The notes under the pieces are model-generated. The model did no database searches and was not told the origin of the DNA. It saw only the letters and a list, made by a program, of their open reading frames with translations. From Actinomadura barringtoniae (GTDB lineage Bacteria > Actinomycetota > Actinomycetes > Streptosporangiales > Streptosporangiaceae): a stretch of DNA of 64,000 nucleotides. A program made the translations under genes and the position numbers. Position 1 is the stretch's first letter; every line of letters begins with the position of its first letter. The stretch lies in assembly GCF_017573505.1 (NCBI RefSeq), contig NZ_JAGEOJ010000036.1, positions 1 to 64,000 on the forward strand, in the 5' to 3' direction. This document shows, piece by piece, positions 8,115-15,645 of this stretch.

Positions 8115-8885
8115 ATGTCCGAGGTCACCGGCTTCCCGTATCAGCGCATCGTCGAAGACCTCCGCGCCGAGATCTTCGACGGCACCAGAGCGCCCGGCGA
8201 GAAGCTGCCTTCCGAGAACGATCTTGCGGATCAGTACGGCACCAGCAGGCCGACGGTGCGCAGAGCGATCGCTCTACTCAAGAGCGAGGGGCTCGTCGTG
8301 AGCCGGCAGGGTCAAGGCGCGTTCGTTCGGCCCCAGCCACGTGTTCGCCTGCTCATCAGCGGGTCGAACTATCGCAAGCACCGTGCTGCCGGGCTCCCCG
8401 GGTTCAATGCCCAAGTGCTGGAGCAGGGGCTCACCGCCGAGCAACGTTTGCTCGACGTGGCGACGATCGAGGCACCGGTCGATGCTCGCCGCCGCCTGGA
8501 GTTGGACGAGGGCGCGAGCGTCGTTGTCCGCCGTCGTCTGTTCCTGGCCGACGGTCAGCCTGTGGCGCTTTGCTCCAGCTATTACCCGGCAGACATGGCA
8601 GCAGGGACTCCGATCGCCGAGCACCGCAAGATCAAGGGTGGCGTCTATGCGGTGATCGAGGACCCGGCGGGCCAGATCCATCGACAGATCACGCGGTCGG
8701 TCGACGATCTCGTGAGCAGGATGCCGACCCGTGAGGAGGCCGAGGCGCTCGACCTTTCGACAGGCGTGCCGGTCGTCCGCGTGATCCGGACGGTCTACGA
8801 CTCCGAGGATCGGCCAGTGGAGGTACAAGACTCGATCCTGGCGGCCGACCGTCATGAGTTCCGGTACGAGGTGCAGATGCGATGA
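8115..8885 (+). CDS. GntR-family regulator with UTRA domain
   Basis: The protein is 256 aa. An N-terminal winged helix (residues about 8-72, with PGEKLPSENDLADQYGTSRPTVRRAIALLKSEGLVVSRQGQGAFV) is joined to a UTRA effector-binding domain of the HutC subfamily. It ends at an ATGA overlap with the solute-binding-like gene, so both are co-translated. Three matching inverted repeats lie directly upstream. It most likely represses both itself and the divergent radical SAM peptide cluster; its ligand is unknown. Confidence 0.94.
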   Translation: MSEVTGFPYQRIVEDLRAEIFDGTRAPGEKLPSENDLADQYGTSRPTVRRAIALLKSEGLVVSRQGQGAFVRPQPRVRLLISGSNYRKHRAAGLPGFNAQVLEQGLTAEQRLLDVATIEAPVDARRRLELDEGASVVVRRRLFLADGQPVALCSSYYPADMAAGTPIAEHRKIKGGVYAVIEDPAGQIHRQITRSVDDLVSRMPTREEAEALDLSTGVPVVRVIRTVYDSEDRPVEVQDSILAADRHEFRYEVQMR

Positions 8886-9904
8886 ACACGACCGGCACTG
8901 GTCAACTCCGCGTCGGCGCCTGCCTTTCGCTCACGGGAAAACACGCGCGCTTCGGCAAGCAAGCGCGTGCCGGACTTGAGATCTGGCAGGAGTCCGAGCA
9001 GGGCGTCAGCCTGATCATTGAAGACGATCAGAGCGATCGCAGGGGCTTTGACGCGGTCTTCTGCCGCCTCGCCGCCAAGTGCGACCTACTCCTCGGCCCA
9101 TATTCGACACAGCTCATGCGCCGGGCTGGGGAAACCGCCGCGCAGCTTGACCGGCTCGTCTGGAATCACGGCGGCTCCGGCGATGACGTCGAGGCCGCCC
9201 ATCCAGGTCATGTCGTCTCGGTGCTTACGCCGACCAGCCGGTACGCGGAATCGTTCCTCCGTCGCCTTGTGGTGAACGAGCGGCCCGACCGACTCTGGAT
9301 CATCCACGGCAAAGGCAGCTTCGGCCGACAGGTGACGGATGGCGCCGACTCGTTCGCGCGCAAGCTCGGGCTCAACACCGCGCGTCTTGGTCCAGGTGAG
9401 GACCTCCCTGCGGAGGATGTCGATTCGAATTGGGCGCTGCTGTGTGCCGCCTCCTTTGAGGAAGACGTGGACACTGTCACGCGAGCACGGGGCCTCAACG
9501 CGCCTCCAAAGACGGTTTGCGCTGTTGCTGCCGGCGTTCGCGAGTTCGGGGAAGCCGTCGGTGAGGCGGAAGGCATCTACGGCATCGGGCAATGGTTCCC
9601 CGGTGCTGGTGGTCGCGCTGAGTTGGGGCTCGACGAGGGCGCGTTCCTCGACGCTTACCGGAAGCGGATGGCGACGCTCCCTGATTACCCCGCTGCACAG
9701 GCGGTAGCGACGGCCGCGATCGCGACGCATTGCGCTCGCCTTGCCAACAGCACCTCCCGCGATTCGTTGTGGAACGCGGCCTCGCAGCTCGATACGACCA
9801 CGCTGTTCGGCCGCTTCAACATCGATCCTTCTAACGGCGTTCAGGTCGGCCACGAGCCCAGCCTCGTTCGGTGGGGGTCTGATGGGCCGGAGGCGGTTAG
9901 CTAA
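8882..9904 (+). CDS. Solute-binding-protein-like sensor without export signal
   Basis: The protein is 340 aa with a type I periplasmic-binding fold (LivK/AmiC-like, Peripla_BP_6). The start region RVGACLSLTGKHARFGKQARAGLEIW and the block LLLGPYSTQLMRRAGETAAQLDRLVWNHGGSGDDV are typical. There is no signal peptide, lipobox or transmembrane segment, and no ABC permease or ATPase gene is nearby. It therefore probably works in the cytoplasm as a ligand sensor, as AmiC does, perhaps with the GntR protein to which it is translationally coupled (ATGA overlap). Confidence 0.85.
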   Translation: MNTTGTGQLRVGACLSLTGKHARFGKQARAGLEIWQESEQGVSLIIEDDQSDRRGFDAVFCRLAAKCDLLLGPYSTQLMRRAGETAAQLDRLVWNHGGSGDDVEAAHPGHVVSVLTPTSRYAESFLRRLVVNERPDRLWIIHGKGSFGRQVTDGADSFARKLGLNTARLGPGEDLPAEDVDSNWALLCAASFEEDVDTVTRARGLNAPPKTVCAVAAGVREFGEAVGEAEGIYGIGQWFPGAGGRAELGLDEGAFLDAYRKRMATLPDYPAAQAVATAAIATHCARLANSTSRDSLWNAASQLDTTTLFGRFNIDPSNGVQVGHEPSLVRWGSDGPEAVS

Positions 9905-9983
9905 CCCAGCAAGGCACGAAGCCGGCCTTGGCGGCTGGCTGCGCTAGTGTGCGGGCTCGGCCGTTCCAAGATCAGGAGATTTC

Positions 9984-10517
9984 ATGGCGTACCCGTTTCT
10001 TCCGGAGCTGCCGCTGCCTGATCCGCTGACTCCGGACGTGGCGGCCCGCGTCCTCGACGAGCGCCGGGAACTGCTGCCGAACTGGGTGGGCGAGAGTCGC
10101 GATCTGGTGGTTTACCTGGGAGCGCTGTCTCGTTGGGATCCGCCGGAGACCCTCCTTGAGCACCCGAGCCACGGTCTCGGGCACATGAGCACGATCTGCG
10201 CTTTCGAGGACCTGACCGCCTTCGAGATGATCGGCTACAAGCCCTTCGATCTGCTGCTGACGGCGTACTGCGCCGAGTACATGTTCTTTGACATCGGCGG
10301 CCGGTGGGTGCTCGACGAGGACCCGGAGTCGCCCACCTTCGCGCGATTCCTCATGGGCGAGTACGACGCGGACGATCCGGATGCGACGGTGGACGTCTAC
10401 GCCGCCGTGACCGCGTTCCTGAACGAGCCCGAGGGGCGTCGCCTGGAAGAGCTCCTGGAGTCACTGCAGGAGGACATGGGCGTCACGCCTGGAGTCCGTG
10501 ACACCTCCTTCCCCTAG
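9984..10517 (+). CDS. Hypothetical acidic protein
   Basis: The protein is 177 aa and not recognised. It is acidic, with no signal peptide or clear membrane span. Distinct segments are HPSHGLGHMSTICAFEDLTAFEMIGYKPFDLLLTAYCAEYMFFDIGG and a C-terminal helix EGRRLEELLESLQEDMG. AGGAGA about 6 nt before the ATG supports the start. It follows the peptide cluster by 79 bp on the plus strand but shows no tie to it, and its 3' end overlaps the convergent response regulator gene by 4 bp. Confidence 0.75.
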   Translation: MAYPFLPELPLPDPLTPDVAARVLDERRELLPNWVGESRDLVVYLGALSRWDPPETLLEHPSHGLGHMSTICAFEDLTAFEMIGYKPFDLLLTAYCAEYMFFDIGGRWVLDEDPESPTFARFLMGEYDADDPDATVDVYAAVTAFLNEPEGRRLEELLESLQEDMGVTPGVRDTSFP

Positions 10518-11170
10518 CGGGGGGTGGTTCGGAGGTAGGTGAGGACGGCGAGGACGCGGCGGTGGGTGTCGTCGGTCTGGGGGATGTCGAGCTTGGCGAG
10601 GATGTTGCCGATGTGCTTGCCGACGGTGGCGTCGGAGATGACCAGGCGGGCGGCTATGGCGCTGTTGGAATGGCCCTCGGCGATCAGGGCCAGGACCTCG
10701 CGTTCGCGGGGCGAGAGCTCCGACAGGGGGTCGCGGCGACTGAGGAGCTGGCGGATGACCTGCGGGTCTACCACCGTGCCGCCGTCCACGACGCGGCGCA
10801 GGGAGTCGACGAAGTCCTCGATGTCGACGATGCGGTCCTTCAGCAGGTAGCCGACGCGGCGGCCGTCGCCGGAGTCGAGCAGGTCGCCCGCGTAGCTGAG
10901 CTCGACGTACTGGCTGAGCGCGACGACGGGGAGGGCGGGGTCGGCGCGGCGGAGGGCCACGGCGGCGCGGAGGCCCTCGTCGGTGTGGTCGGGGGGCATC
11001 CGGATGTCGGTGACGACCAGGTCGGGGGCGTGGTCCTTGACGGCGGTGATCAGGTCGTCGGCGTCGCCCACGGCGGCGACGATCTCGAAGCCGAAGCGGG
11101 TGAGGAGGCTGGACACCCCCTCCCGGAGGAGGACACCGTCCTCGGCGAGGACTACTCGGACAGGTGACAC
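10514..11170 (-). CDS. NarL/LuxR-type response regulator
   Basis: The protein is 218 aa. The receiver domain (residues about 4-125) has acidic AED, the phosphoacceptor in DLVVTDIRMPP and the conserved Lys in YLLKD. The C-terminal LuxR domain has LSPREREVLALIAEGHSNSAIA and SDATVGKHIGNILAKLDI. It overlaps the end of the histidine kinase gene by 19 bp. The start is GTG. The pair is divergent from an ABC transporter that it probably controls. Confidence 0.94.
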   Translation of the reverse strand: MSPVRVVLAEDGVLLREGVSSLLTRFGFEIVAAVGDADDLITAVKDHAPDLVVTDIRMPPDHTDEGLRAAVALRRADPALPVVALSQYVELSYAGDLLDSGDGRRVGYLLKDRIVDIEDFVDSLRRVVDGGTVVDPQVIRQLLSRRDPLSELSPREREVLALIAEGHSNSAIAARLVISDATVGKHIGNILAKLDIPQTDDTHRRVLAVLTYLRTTPR

Positions 11171-12423
11171 GGGAGCTCCACGCGTAGGGTCGTCGGCCCG
11201 CCGGGCGGGCTCGCCAGGAACATTCTGCCGTCGATCACCGCGACCCGGTCGGCGAGGCCGGTGAGGCCCGTGCCGCGTTCGGGGTCGGCGCCGCCTTGGC
11301 CGTCGTCTTCGATCTGGAGGGTGAGGAGGGCGTCGTGCCAGTGGGCGTGGATGGCCGCGGTGGTGGCGTCGGCGTGTTTGGCGGCGTTGGCGAGGGCTTC
11401 GGCTACGACGAAGTAGGCGGTCGTCTCGATGGGGGCGGGTGGACGGCCGGGGAGGTCGGCGCCGATGGTGACACGGAGGGGGGACTTGTCGGCTAGTTCG
11501 CCTAGGGCGGCGGTCAGGCCTCGGTCAGTCAGGACGCGGGGGTGGATGCCGCGGATCAGTTCGCGGAGCTCGTTCATGAGGTCCTTGGCCTGGCGGTGGG
11601 CCTCGTCGATGCGTTCGGCGGCGGGGGAATCGGGCGGGACGTCCAGGCGGGCCATGCTGATCTGCAGGGTGAGGCCCAGCAGGCTTTGTTGGGCGCCGTC
11701 GTGCAGGTCGCGTTCGATGCGGTGGCGTTCGGCTTCGAAGGCGTCCACGAGGCGTGCGCGCGAGCGGGAGACCTCTACCAGTTCCTCGCGGAGTCGTTGG
11801 TTGGGGGCACTTTGGAGCAGGGCGCGGGCGGCCAGGCCGTGGACGCCTGCGAGGAGCGCGAGTAGATAGGGGAAGGCCAGGAGGAGGATCAGGGCTCCCA
11901 CGGCGCAGGGGATGGCCTCGCCTGGCGAGCTGACGGTCACGGGCCACAGCGCGACGGTGTGCTCGCCGTTCGCCACCAGCCAGGGGCTGAGCAGCGCGGT
12001 CAGTGCCCAGGCCAGCGTCACTCCGAGCACCGCGATCAGGGCGGGCGCCAGGACGGCCAGGAGGGCCGCGTAGGCCAGCTCTCGCCAGGTGGCGGGGTCG
12101 GTGTAGCGGGGGAGCAGGCCGGTTTTGGTGGGGGCGGTGACGGGGCGCCGGTCGATCAAGAGGAGGCGGCGGCGTTCTAGGCCGGCCAGGGGGGTGGCGA
12201 TCAGCGGTCCTAGACCGGCGATCAGGGCCGTGGACAGGACGATGGTCCAGGACCAGCCGGTGAGGTCGTGGGCGTTCGCCATCGCCATGATCAACGGAAT
12301 GGAGATCAGCGCGGTCGGCAGTGCGGCCAGGGGGCTGGTGAGGAGGTGGGCCGCGGAGCGCCATGGCCAGCCGGTGAGCAGGAACGTGCGGCGCCCGGCA
12401 GCCTCTAGCGGGGTCGCGGTCAC
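11152..12423 (-). CDS. HisKA_3-type sensor histidine kinase
   Basis: The protein is 423 aa. Several hydrophobic segments occupy roughly residues 30-190 (multi-pass membrane sensor with short loops). A coiled linker follows, then the HisKA_3 box ERHRIERDLHDGAQQ carrying the phosphorylated His, and a HATPase domain with ALANAAKHADA and a DDGQGG loop. The design resembles DesK-like and envelope-stress kinases that sense membrane state through their transmembrane part. It shares a unit with the downstream response regulator. Confidence 0.93.
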   Translation of the reverse strand: MTATPLEAAGRRTFLLTGWPWRSAAHLLTSPLAALPTALISIPLIMAMANAHDLTGWSWTIVLSTALIAGLGPLIATPLAGLERRRLLLIDRRPVTAPTKTGLLPRYTDPATWRELAYAALLAVLAPALIAVLGVTLAWALTALLSPWLVANGEHTVALWPVTVSSPGEAIPCAVGALILLLAFPYLLALLAGVHGLAARALLQSAPNQRLREELVEVSRSRARLVDAFEAERHRIERDLHDGAQQSLLGLTLQISMARLDVPPDSPAAERIDEAHRQAKDLMNELRELIRGIHPRVLTDRGLTAALGELADKSPLRVTIGADLPGRPPAPIETTAYFVVAEALANAAKHADATTAAIHAHWHDALLTLQIEDDGQGGADPERGTGLTGLADRVAVIDGRMFLASPPGGPTTLRVELPCHLSE

Positions 12424-12451
12424 GGGCTTACGTTAGGCGACCTTCCCGCCA

Positions 12452-12469
12452 GGTATGGCCAGGCATACC
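12452..12469. promoter_or_regulatory. Inverted repeat between two-component system and ABC transporter
   Basis: Arms GGTATG and CATACC are separated by six bases in the 105-bp divergent gap between the kinase gene and the ABC ATPase gene. A site of this size and placement suits a NarL-type response regulator dimer. Confidence 0.5.
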
Positions 12470-12528
12470 CGCAAGTTGGGGGCCTGCCCTGTTATCGATG
12501 ACCCCCTCCGCCGGGTGGGATCGATGTC

Positions 12529-13263
12529 ATGAACCAAACGATGCGCCCGCCGGTCGAGCTGTACGGCGTGACCAGGGAGTACGGGTCGGGTGCGGCGCGG
12601 GTCCGGGCCCTTGACGAGGTCAGTCTTTCTTTTCCCGCCGGGTCCTGGACGGCCGTGATGGGCCCTTCCGGATCGGGGAAGTCGACGCTGCTGCACTGCG
12701 CGGCCGGGCTCGACCGGGTGGACTCGGGGCGGGTCTTCCTGGCCGGGGCGGACATCACGCGGGCGCCGGAAGGGGTGCTCACGGGGCTGCGGCGCGGGGC
12801 CGTCGGTTTTGTCTTCCAGAACTTCAACCTGATCGCTTCGCTGACGGCCGAGCAGAACGTCGCGATGCCGTTGAGGCTGGCGGGTGGGCGCGATCGGGAG
12901 CGGGTGCGGGCGGCGCTCGCCGAGGTGGGGCTCGCGGACCGGGCGCGGCATCGTCCCCGGGAGCTGTCGGGCGGGCAGCAGCAGCGTGTGGCGATCGCGC
13001 GGGCGATGGCGACCCGTCCGGCGGTGCTGTTCGCCGACGAGCCGACCGGCGCGCTGGACTCCTCCTCGGCCCGTACGGTCCTCGGGATGCTGCGCCGCAT
13101 GGTCGACGGCAGCGGCCAGTGCGTGGTGATGGTGACGCACGACCCGGTCGCCGCGGCCGCCGCCGACGCGGTCGTGCTGCTGTCGGACGGCCGGATCGTG
13201 GACCGGCTCGTGCGCCCGTCCGCCGCCCAGGTGGCCGAACGCCTCGCGCGGCTGGAGGGCTGA
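12529..13263 (+). CDS. ABC transporter ATP-binding protein (MacB/LolD type)
   Basis: The protein is 244 aa. Walker A GPSGSGKST is at residues 45-53, the signature is LSGGQQQRV, and Walker B is VLFADEPTG. The sequence GAVGFVFQNFNLIASLTAEQNV contains the Q-loop. The subtype pairs with FtsX-like permeases and is used for lipid, peptide or antibiotic export and mechanotransmission rather than import. The permease follows after 3 bp. Confidence 0.95.
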   Translation: MNQTMRPPVELYGVTREYGSGAARVRALDEVSLSFPAGSWTAVMGPSGSGKSTLLHCAAGLDRVDSGRVFLAGADITRAPEGVLTGLRRGAVGFVFQNFNLIASLTAEQNVAMPLRLAGGRDRERVRAALAEVGLADRARHRPRELSGGQQQRVAIARAMATRPAVLFADEPTGALDSSSARTVLGMLRRMVDGSGQCVVMVTHDPVAAAAADAVVLLSDGRIVDRLVRPSAAQVAERLARLEG

Positions 13264-13266
13264 GCC

Positions 13267-15198
13267 GTGCTGCGGATGTCCTGGAGCACGTTCCTCGAAC
13301 GCCGTGCGATGTTCAGCGGGGCGATCCTGACCGTGGCGCTCGGCGTCGCGCTCGTGCAGGCGTGCCTGATGGTGATGGTGTCGGCCGGGGACCCGAAGAT
13401 CCCGGTGGGTGCGTCGGGCAAGGAGGCCGAGCAGATCCGCGAGGGGTACGTCGGGGCGGCGACGCTGCTCGGCATGGCGGTGCCGCTGGCGCTGTTCCTC
13501 GCGGTCTTCATCGTGGGGTCGACGTTCGCGTTCACCGTGGCGCAGCGGCGGCGCGAGCTCGCGCTGGTGCGGATCCTCGGCGGCAGCAGGCCCCAGATGG
13601 TGTGGCTGCTGCTGTGCGAGGCGGTGCTGCTGGGCGCGGCCGGCTCGGCGGCGGGCGTGGCGCTCGGCATCCCCGGAACGTGGGTGCAGGCCAAGCTGCT
13701 GGTGGCGATCGGGCTGCTCCCGGACGGCTTCGGGGTGGGCTGGAACTGGGCGATCCTGCCGGTGTCGTTCGGCCTCGGGATCAGCGTCTCGGTCTGCGGC
13801 GTGCTCGCGGCCTCCTACCGCGCCGCGCGGATCAGGCCCCTGGACGCCGTACGCGACAGCCCCCAGGCCGCGCGCGTGATGACGATCGGGCGATGGCTGG
13901 TCGGAACGTCGTCGCTGGCACTGACCGTCCTCATGGTCGGCGCGGGCCAGTCGGCCGACCTCCTCGGCGCGCTGCTGATCGCGATGGCCGTGTCGATCAC
14001 CGGCTCGGTCGCGTTGAGCCAGCTCAGCCCGCTGCTGGTGCCGGTGGCCGGGCGCGCGCTCGGCGCCGTGCTGCGGCTGAGCCCGCTGGGCGACCTCGCG
14101 CAGGCCAACCTGCGGGACGGCGTGCGGCGCAGCGCGTCCACGGCGGCGCCGCTGATCGTGCTGGTCGGGCTGGTGATCGGGCTGATCGGCGCGCTGAACT
14201 CGCTGGCCCGCGCGACCGGCGCCGACGTACGGCGGCTGACCGACGCCGACCTGGTCGTGTCGTCGCAGAACGCGGCGGCCGTGGATCGGATCGCGCGGAT
14301 CCCGGGCGTCGCGACGGCCTCGCCGCAGATCCCGGTCGACATCGCGGTCACCGCACGGCACCGCGAGGACGTGCGGTCGTTCCGGCAGACCCATCACCTG
14401 GGGATCGTGGCGGTCGACGGCGCCGCCTACCAGCGGACGCATCGCTTCAAGCCGCACCTGCTGGACGGCCTGCGCGGCAACACGATCGCGGTCGGCCCCG
14501 GCATGGCCGAGGCGGGCGTCCGCGGCCCCTACGTGACGGCCCGCATCGGCGATCGCAAGGTCCGGCTGCGGATCGTCGCGCGGCTGCCGGCGACGCTGGA
14601 GAACGGCAGCGAGACCTTCCTGGTGCCGCGCGAGCTGATCCCCGCCGGGACGGTGGCGAACGACTCGGAGACCCAGACGATGATCAAGGTCGCGCCCGGC
14701 ACGCCCGTGAACGACGTCGCGCGGCAGATCCGTGCGGCCGGGCTCGGCGAGCCCCGCACCGTGGCGGCCTGGGCGGACGCGCGGGTCGACGCGCAGCAGA
14801 GCGGAACGATGGGGATCATGGCCGTGCTGATGGGCCTGTCGGGTCTCTACGCCGCCGTGGCCGTGGTCAACGCGGTCGTCATCGCCGGTACCGAACGCCG
14901 CGCCGAGTTCGCGGTCGCGCGCGTGACGGGCCTGAGCCGCGGACAGGTCGTACGGATGGCCTTGACCGAGTCGATGGCCGTCACGCTGATCGGTCTGCTG
15001 CTCGGCTCGCTGGTCGCGGCGGGCGCGCTCGCGGGTTTCCGGCCGGGACCGGGCGGCGTGCAGGTGCTCGCGGTCCCGTGGGGACTGCTCGCGCTGCTGA
15101 GCGCCGGCTCGTTCGCGGTGACGGCGGTCGCGAGCGTGCTGACCGCGTGGTCGGCGACCAAGGCGTCCCCGGTCTCCCTGGTCGCCGCCCGCGAGTGA
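13267..15198 (+). CDS. FtsX-like ABC transporter permease
   Basis: The protein is 643 aa from a GTG start. It has an N-terminal membrane helix, an FtsX helical block near residues 70-200 (VPLALFLAVFIVGSTFAFTV and following), more helices near 210-310, a large extracytoplasmic domain (about 315-510) and a final FtsX block (about 515-640). This arrangement is common in actinobacterial antimicrobial-peptide or bacitracin-type exporters. It is co-transcribed with the ATPase and probably controlled by the divergent two-component system. The last 18 bp, including the stop, are tandemly duplicated. Confidence 0.93.
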   Translation: MLRMSWSTFLERRAMFSGAILTVALGVALVQACLMVMVSAGDPKIPVGASGKEAEQIREGYVGAATLLGMAVPLALFLAVFIVGSTFAFTVAQRRRELALVRILGGSRPQMVWLLLCEAVLLGAAGSAAGVALGIPGTWVQAKLLVAIGLLPDGFGVGWNWAILPVSFGLGISVSVCGVLAASYRAARIRPLDAVRDSPQAARVMTIGRWLVGTSSLALTVLMVGAGQSADLLGALLIAMAVSITGSVALSQLSPLLVPVAGRALGAVLRLSPLGDLAQANLRDGVRRSASTAAPLIVLVGLVIGLIGALNSLARATGADVRRLTDADLVVSSQNAAAVDRIARIPGVATASPQIPVDIAVTARHREDVRSFRQTHHLGIVAVDGAAYQRTHRFKPHLLDGLRGNTIAVGPGMAEAGVRGPYVTARIGDRKVRLRIVARLPATLENGSETFLVPRELIPAGTVANDSETQTMIKVAPGTPVNDVARQIRAAGLGEPRTVAAWADARVDAQQSGTMGIMAVLMGLSGLYAAVAVVNAVVIAGTERRAEFAVARVTGLSRGQVVRMALTESMAVTLIGLLLGSLVAAGALAGFRPGPGGVQVLAVPWGLLALLSAGSFAVTAVASVLTAWSATKASPVSLVAARE

Positions 15199-15443
15199 GT
15201 CGCCGCCCGCGAGTGAGCGGCGCGCGAGTAGGCGGAACGGAACGCGCGGTAGAGCGACATCGCGATCCGTTCCCACGGGACCAGCCAGGCGAGGGCGATC
15301 AGGGAGGGGCGGAGTTCGGCGCGGTGCAGGGCGTACAGCAGGTCGCGGACCGACACCGCGTTCAGCACGAAGTTGGAGAGGCGGACCGCGACCCGCACGG
15401 GCGCCAGGCTCCAGAGCGCCATGAGCATCCGGTACGCGCGCAC
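14847..15443 (-). CDS. Small membrane-associated protein with doubtful 3' end
   Basis: From a GTG at 15443 the frame has strong coding-type third-position bias and an excellent AAGGGAGG ribosome site at 15452-15459. It reads VRAYRMLMALWSLAPVRVAVRLSNFVLN, then ALHRAELRPSLIALAWLVPW and ERIAMSLYRAFRSAYSRAA. There is no stop until 14847, so the last 115 or so codons run antisense through the permease gene and look like non-coding reading. The true protein may be only about 80-100 aa, with its stop lost by a frameshift or by the 18-bp duplication there. It is not recognised. It lies divergent from the desaturase and shares its operator. Confidence 0.4.
   Translation of the reverse strand: MRAYRMLMALWSLAPVRVAVRLSNFVLNAVSVRDLLYALHRAELRPSLIALAWLVPWERIAMSLYRAFRSAYSRAAHSRAATHSRAATRETGDALVADHAVSTLATAVTANEPALSSASSPHGTASTCTPPGPGRKPASAPAATSEPSSRPISVTAIDSVKAIRTTCPRLRPVTRATANSARRSVPAMTTALTTATAA
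15181..15216. repeat. 18-bp perfect tandem duplication spanning a stop codon
   Basis: GTCGCCGCCCGCGAGTGA occurs twice head to tail. The first copy supplies the last codons and the stop of the permease; the second is non-coding for that gene. A partial third copy follows. Confidence 0.9.
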
Positions 15444-15497
15444 GGTCTCCACCTCCCTTCCGAAGCGTTCGATCTGCAGACCGGAGGGTCCGTGAAA

Positions 15498-15528
15498 ATA
15501 CATCGTTCGCAGGATGCGAACGATGTAT
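15498..15528. promoter_or_regulatory. Long inverted repeat, probable TetR-type operator
   Basis: Perfect 13-bp arms ATACATCGTTCGC and GCGAACGATGTAT flank the 5-bp spacer AGGAT. The site lies between the divergent small-protein gene and the desaturase gene, about 55 bp and 118 bp from the two starts. Length and symmetry suit a TetR-family dimer or dimer pair. No TetR gene is present in this window, so the regulator would act from elsewhere. Confidence 0.7.
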
Positions 15529-15645
15529 GCATGGTCGTGAGTGCGTGCCGAGTCCGGATTCTTTGTCCCTGATCTCATATCGCCGTGGCGGGCCATCTGG
15601 AACAGTCCGTTCCGGGATCGTGGCCCCACATCAGAAGGACGCTTC

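Noticed and set aside
12433..15276. 947-codon minus-strand frame opposite the ABC transporter genes
   Set aside because: It mirrors the plus-strand ABC ATPase and permease, is rich in Arg/His/Pro, and has no domain or ribosome site; the plus-strand genes have full motifs.
13119..15572. 817-codon plus-strand frame overlapping the permease
   Set aside because: Out-of-frame reading of the permease with extreme Arg/Gly content; no recognisable domain.
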